Below, in pieces: positions 39,663 through 42,909 of a stretch of DNA of 42,909 nt. Every line of letters starts with the position of its first letter. The stretch's first letter is position 1. Source of the DNA: Stentor coeruleus (Eukaryota; Ciliophora; Heterotrichea; Heterotrichida; Stentoridae). The notes below the pieces were generated by a model that was not told the DNA's origin, ran no database searches, and was given only the letters and a program-made list of their open reading frames with translations. The translations under genes were made by a program, and so were the position numbers. The stretch lies in the NCBI GenBank assembly GCA_001970955.1, contig MPUH01000624.1, positions 1-42,909 of the forward strand, read 5' to 3'.

Positions 39663-40499
39663 TTAAAGGGAAATCTTAATCTGTTCATATAAAGTCCACA
39701 CGAGTGGAAAAGAAAAGAATCTTTTAGCGATTCTCGGCCAAAGTCCTCTCTGAAACCCACTAAGCCCATCTTCTTCATAAATAGTTTTCATGGACTCTAT
39801 CATATTACTATATTTTCCACCATTTACCTTCTGAAGTTGAATCCTTGTTTTAATAACATCAAAAGGTTGAGTAATAAGTGTAGCAGTAAAACCAGCAGAA
39901 ACCCCAGCACTCAAAGTGACAATAGGGTTTTTCCTATCACTGAATGTTAAAGAGCTAAAAATTTGTATATATTTTTCATAAAATGCATAACCTAGCGTAG
40001 AATATGGGACATCTTTTATTACTGAAGGCACAATACCTCGATAAAAACCTTTAATCCCTTCAGTTGAGTATATTGTGGAAACTGCATTAAATAAAGATGA
40101 GTAAATCTGGCATGTTGGTGACTCCATTCTAACTTTTATTATTGAGATTGGTTGACATAAGGTAGTAATAGAAACTTTTGCTAGACCTGAACACATTCCC
40201 ATAACCATTATGTTACTTGACCCAGCTATGAACTTAAATTCCTCTAACAAAAGAAAGTAAAAGCCAGAGCCAATCAATGCTCTACCTACTGCTGCGGTAA
40301 CTCCTCTCCATAAGCCGAGAACTCCATACTTGGATAAAACAAGTCTACACCCTGTTGCCATTCCGCTTTGATTCTTTGCAGAAACAATGCTGTATGTTTT
40401 TAGCACATCGAAAGGTTGAAGAAAAAATGCACCTAAAACACCGGCAAGAGCGCCAGAATTCCAGTTATTCATTCTCCTGGATTTCATTTTTTTAAGCAA
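39663..40499 (-). CDS. Mitochondrial carrier, SLC25A38-like
   Basis: The 278-residue protein has three repeats of the SLC25 family, each with a P-x-D/E-x-x-K signature: QPFDVLKT (Pro29), QPISIIKV (Pro117) and QPFDVIKT (Pro212). GLWRG, GFYRG and GFQRG are the accompanying motifs. The second signature has Ser where an acidic residue is normal, removing one matrix salt bridge. MESP...SLFNAV...EGIKGFYRGIVPSVIKDVPYSTLGY resembles the SLC25A38/Hem25 group, which imports glycine for haem synthesis; that subfamily call is tentative. Location is the mitochondrial inner membrane. Two nearby ATGs (40499 and 40487) could start it. It ends with TAA. Confidence 0.88.
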   Translation of the reverse strand: MLKKMKSRRMNNWNSGALAGVLGAFFLQPFDVLKTYSIVSAKNQSGMATGCRLVLSKYGVLGLWRGVTAAVGRALIGSGFYFLLLEEFKFIAGSSNIMVMGMCSGLAKVSITTLCQPISIIKVRMESPTCQIYSSLFNAVSTIYSTEGIKGFYRGIVPSVIKDVPYSTLGYAFYEKYIQIFSSLTFSDRKNPIVTLSAGVSAGFTATLITQPFDVIKTRIQLQKVNGGKYSNMIESMKTIYEEDGLSGFQRGLWPRIAKRFFSFPLVWTLYEQIKISL

Positions 40500-41505
40500 A
40501 TATCCTTTAATAGTTTTATGAATTAAGCTTCTGAACCTTGGCAGAATGAATTGATAAATATGAGATTTTACATTAAAATTTAATAAAATATGATATATGT
40601 ATTTAACTATTTTCGTATTTGAGATCCATAATCAATATAATTGAGAATATCTGAATACTAATAAAGTTAACTTTTTATTGCAAACATATGCATTGGAGTT
40701 AAGGGAAAAATATATGAAAATCACTATTGTTTAGTTATCTTAGTTACTTTTATCAAGCAAATCTACTTTTTGATATGTTTTTTTATTGTGATTATTTTAA
40801 ACCTGTTTCAATTATCCTTTCGGTCATTTTCTTAACTTGTACAAGGGTCTTTGAGGAGTATGGATTTCAAGATTTTCCTAATTTTCCTGACTTTCTTGCT
40901 TCATTACAATATCATGCTTAAAATAAGCCCCACTATGATCATATACATAGTTGAAACTTACAATATTTTCCCAATCAGTTTCAACAAAAAGAATACCTCA
41001 CTACAAATTGAGATAATTATAATAACCTTAATGTTTTAACATAAACAATAAAAATTCTTATATAAAACTAAAGACTGTAAATCATAAATTATATATCTTC
41101 TTACACTATTCACTGTTTGTGACAGTTTTCATTACGTTTCAGTCGCAAATCCTTCCTTCATCTTAAGTCTGTTTAACACATAAAATTATCGTTTTATTCA
41201 TATCGCAATCCTAAGAAAGCTATCAAACCTATTACTTATAAACATTTATAAACTAACCTATATTGAAAATACATGAAAATGTTTTACTCACCCATTCCAA
41301 ATTATTTGACTAACTCTAATCTCTTTAATCTAACCAATATTTTCCATCTACTAAATTACTTTTCAATCATCTTATCTTCAAATACAACATAAACAACTTC
41401 CCCTATTCTCTATATTCATCAATTTAACCTTTCAATTCATAGTTATCTAAATTAATTTCATAAAAGTCTTAATATTTTGACTATAAACTTTTATATAAAT
41501 TACAA
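40500..41505. other. Divergent intergenic region
   Basis: About 1 kb between divergent genes. A few short open frames without features are present; the last 400 bp is C-rich and G-poor on the plus strand, as upstream of other plus-strand genes. Confidence 0.55.
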
Positions 41506-41802
41506 ATGATCGGTGGAAACGTGCATTTTTTTGATAGATCCCCAGCTCCCCATTTGACTAAACCTACTAACGTAGAATATAGAAATTACTCACCTTTGAA
41601 AAATAGCGCAGAGCATTTGAGGCAAATAGATACAGGATTTTCATACAGATTCCTTCAATTAGATGGTATGCCTATTGCGAGAACTGATAAACGGTTCCCG
41701 ATGGATGAAAAAAGCCCAATGCGCCAAAGAAGACAACTTATTCGAGAATCAGCTTTGAAAATGATGCAAGTTCATAGGGGAAATCGCTCGACATTAAGCT
41801 AA
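41506..41802 (+). CDS. Small basic protein of unknown function
   Basis: The protein is 98 residues, rich in Arg, Ser, Pro and Met, with RTDKRFPMDEKSPMRQRRQL in its second half. It has no signal peptide or membrane helix. The ATG follows TTATATAAATTACAA. Base composition is much richer in G and C than its flanks, which supports coding. Function not recognised. Confidence 0.65.
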   Translation: MIGGNVHFFDRSPAPHLTKPTNVEYRNYSPLKNSAEHLRQIDTGFSYRFLQLDGMPIARTDKRFPMDEKSPMRQRRQLIRESALKMMQVHRGNRSTLS

Positions 41803-42114
41803 CTGAAAATGAATAACTTCATTATTCTAATCTTATCGTCTTAATAGGATATGCAGAATATTTTGATTAAATAATCATGTGTTATGTTTTTGATGTTTAC
41901 TTTAAAGGTAAATTATTCAAATAATATTCAGGTTTTTATATTTTTGTGTTATTATCATATTATAAAGTTTTAACTGATTTTATGTTTTTTTTTTAACTTT
42001 TATTTTATTGTCTTATATTATGTGGATAAATTTATAAGTTTTTTTTTTGAAGATTTGGAACTACAGTCATTTTTTTTTAAAACTTTAATTTATGTGATAA
42101 AGCACGATTTTTTG

Positions 42115-42206
42115 ATATTATTTAGATGTGATTTATGTTAGAGATAAATTGTATTTAATATTATTTAGATGTGATTTATGTTAGAGATAAATTGTATTTA
42201 ATATTA
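42115..42206. repeat. 43-bp tandem repeat, two copies plus partial third
   Basis: Copies start with ATATTATTTAGATGTG at 42115 and 42158 and are perfect; a third begins ATATTA at 42201 and stops. Confidence 0.9.
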
Positions 42207-42610
42207 AGAAAAAGAGTTTATGAATTATTTTCAAAATGAATTAGGATATGTTTAGATTTAAAGTGTTGGGGTTTTTGTTGATAAACTTTTAAAGAAATAT
42301 TATAATTTGGGATTTAATATTATGAATTTAGATAATTATATATCTGACTTAAACATAAAATATCAAGTCTTCAAAATGTAATAATGTTAATACTTTAATA
42401 TACTAAAGCTATAAATATGAGTAAAAATTTCCTATAATTATTTTTTTCAACTTAAAAAAGACTTAAAAAAATCAAACTATGATTTTTTGAAAATGAAAAA
42501 TTTAAAGATTGTAGAAAATTTTAAAAAGGTGATGAAGACAAGTAATCAGGAATTTTATAAAATTCTTACATGTCTTGAATCTAAAATTTATTTTAAAAAA
42601 ATAATATTTA

Positions 42611-42847
42611 CCTCATGACATAGCTTTAGATATGAACTCTATTGAAGATCTACCTTATTGTATTATGATTGAGAAAAGTGCTGAGCAATACATTGAAAGT
42701 ATTAAAAATTTACTTTCAAATAATCAAAAACTAAAATTATTTAATTTGCATAAAACTATTCCTTGAAAGTTAATTTTTAAGTCCAGTGAAAAATATCTTA
42801 AAGTTTATAGTAATTTTCATACAAAAAAGCACTATCCTAAAAACTAG
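42611..42847 (+). pseudogene. Possible gene relic with internal TGA
   Basis: From 42632 an ATG frame of 44 codons reads protein-like (IEDLPYCIMIEKSAEQYIES) to TGA at 42764-42766, then continues in the same frame with similar composition to TAG at 42845-42847. Seven more protein-like codons precede the ATG. It may be a decayed gene; the family is not recognised. Confidence 0.25.
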
Positions 42848-42909
42848 CAAGATCTATACTAAATCATTTACTTTATATAATAATTTATATCATTTCCACA
42901 CATAACAAA

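Larger units (their letters stand above)
41803..42909. other. Terminal intergenic region
   Basis: About 1.1 kb of very AT-rich DNA with T-runs, a 43-bp tandem repeat and one possible gene relic; no intact gene seen. Confidence 0.55.

Noticed and set aside
40727..41039. Two short plus-strand frames of 62-64 codons
   Set aside because: No motif, overlapping each other, one without an ATG start; composition is intergenic.
1..42909. tRNA, rRNA, CRISPR arrays or insertion sequences
   Set aside because: No cloverleaf with a GTTCRA loop, no spaced direct repeats and no transposase motifs were seen by eye.

Overview
This window looks like macronuclear DNA of a heterotrich ciliate, most likely Stentor or a close relative. 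It is AT-rich and gene-dense. Conserved protein domains are interrupted by spliceosomal introns of only 15-16 nt. The code appears standard: TAA, TAG and TGA all end plausible reading frames, and tryptophan in conserved domains is TGG, which argues against Blepharisma (TGA = Trp) and against codes with TAA/TAG = Gln. The genus is inferred from these traits, not from a database match.

Layout. 1-2358: 3' part of a Cys-rich protein with a C-terminal VWA domain (+). 2440-7035: two tandem, secreted, extremely acidic repeat proteins (-), paralogous to each other, one with a reading-frame break. 8998-10884: an ING-family PHD-finger protein (+) facing a divergent peptide deformylase (-). 13427-14443: an FCP1/SCP-type phosphatase. 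16657-18719: two unassigned proteins, one with two membrane segments and one with a possible cold-shock-like fold. 20655-25049: an EAG/CNG-type potassium channel followed after 29 bp by a large MORN-repeat protein. 25897-28836: a helicase-less Dicer-like protein and two tandem 107-aa membrane paralogues (-). 29636-30634: a Ulp1-like protein lacking catalytic residues. 31233-32168: a secreted patatin-like protein lacking its catalytic dyad. 32730-34416: a four-exon SET-domain methyltransferase (LSMT/SETD3 type). 34490-36508: a coiled-coil protein divergent from a B-box/Kelch-like protein. 36667-37501: a disrupted SNF5/SMARCB1 gene. 37640-38050: a small unknown protein. 38063-39085: a two-exon prostaglandin-reductase-type oxidoreductase. 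39663-40499: an SLC25 mitochondrial carrier. 41506-41802: a small unknown protein. The rest is AT-rich intergenic DNA with short tandem repeats and a few possible gene relics.

The genes do not form one pathway. Several are chromatin or RNA regulators (ING, SNF5, SET, SCP phosphatase, Dicer-like); others are mitochondrial (deformylase, carrier). The most unusual content is the acidic secreted pair, two apparent pseudoenzymes, and the Dicer-like gene with its twin membrane-protein neighbours. Six single-N positions are each flanked by near-identical copies of 33-108 bp. They look like unmerged contig overlaps and distort three genes (at 16790, 21646 and 36745). Removing one copy restores a clean frame for the channel and the 5' frame of the SNF5 gene.
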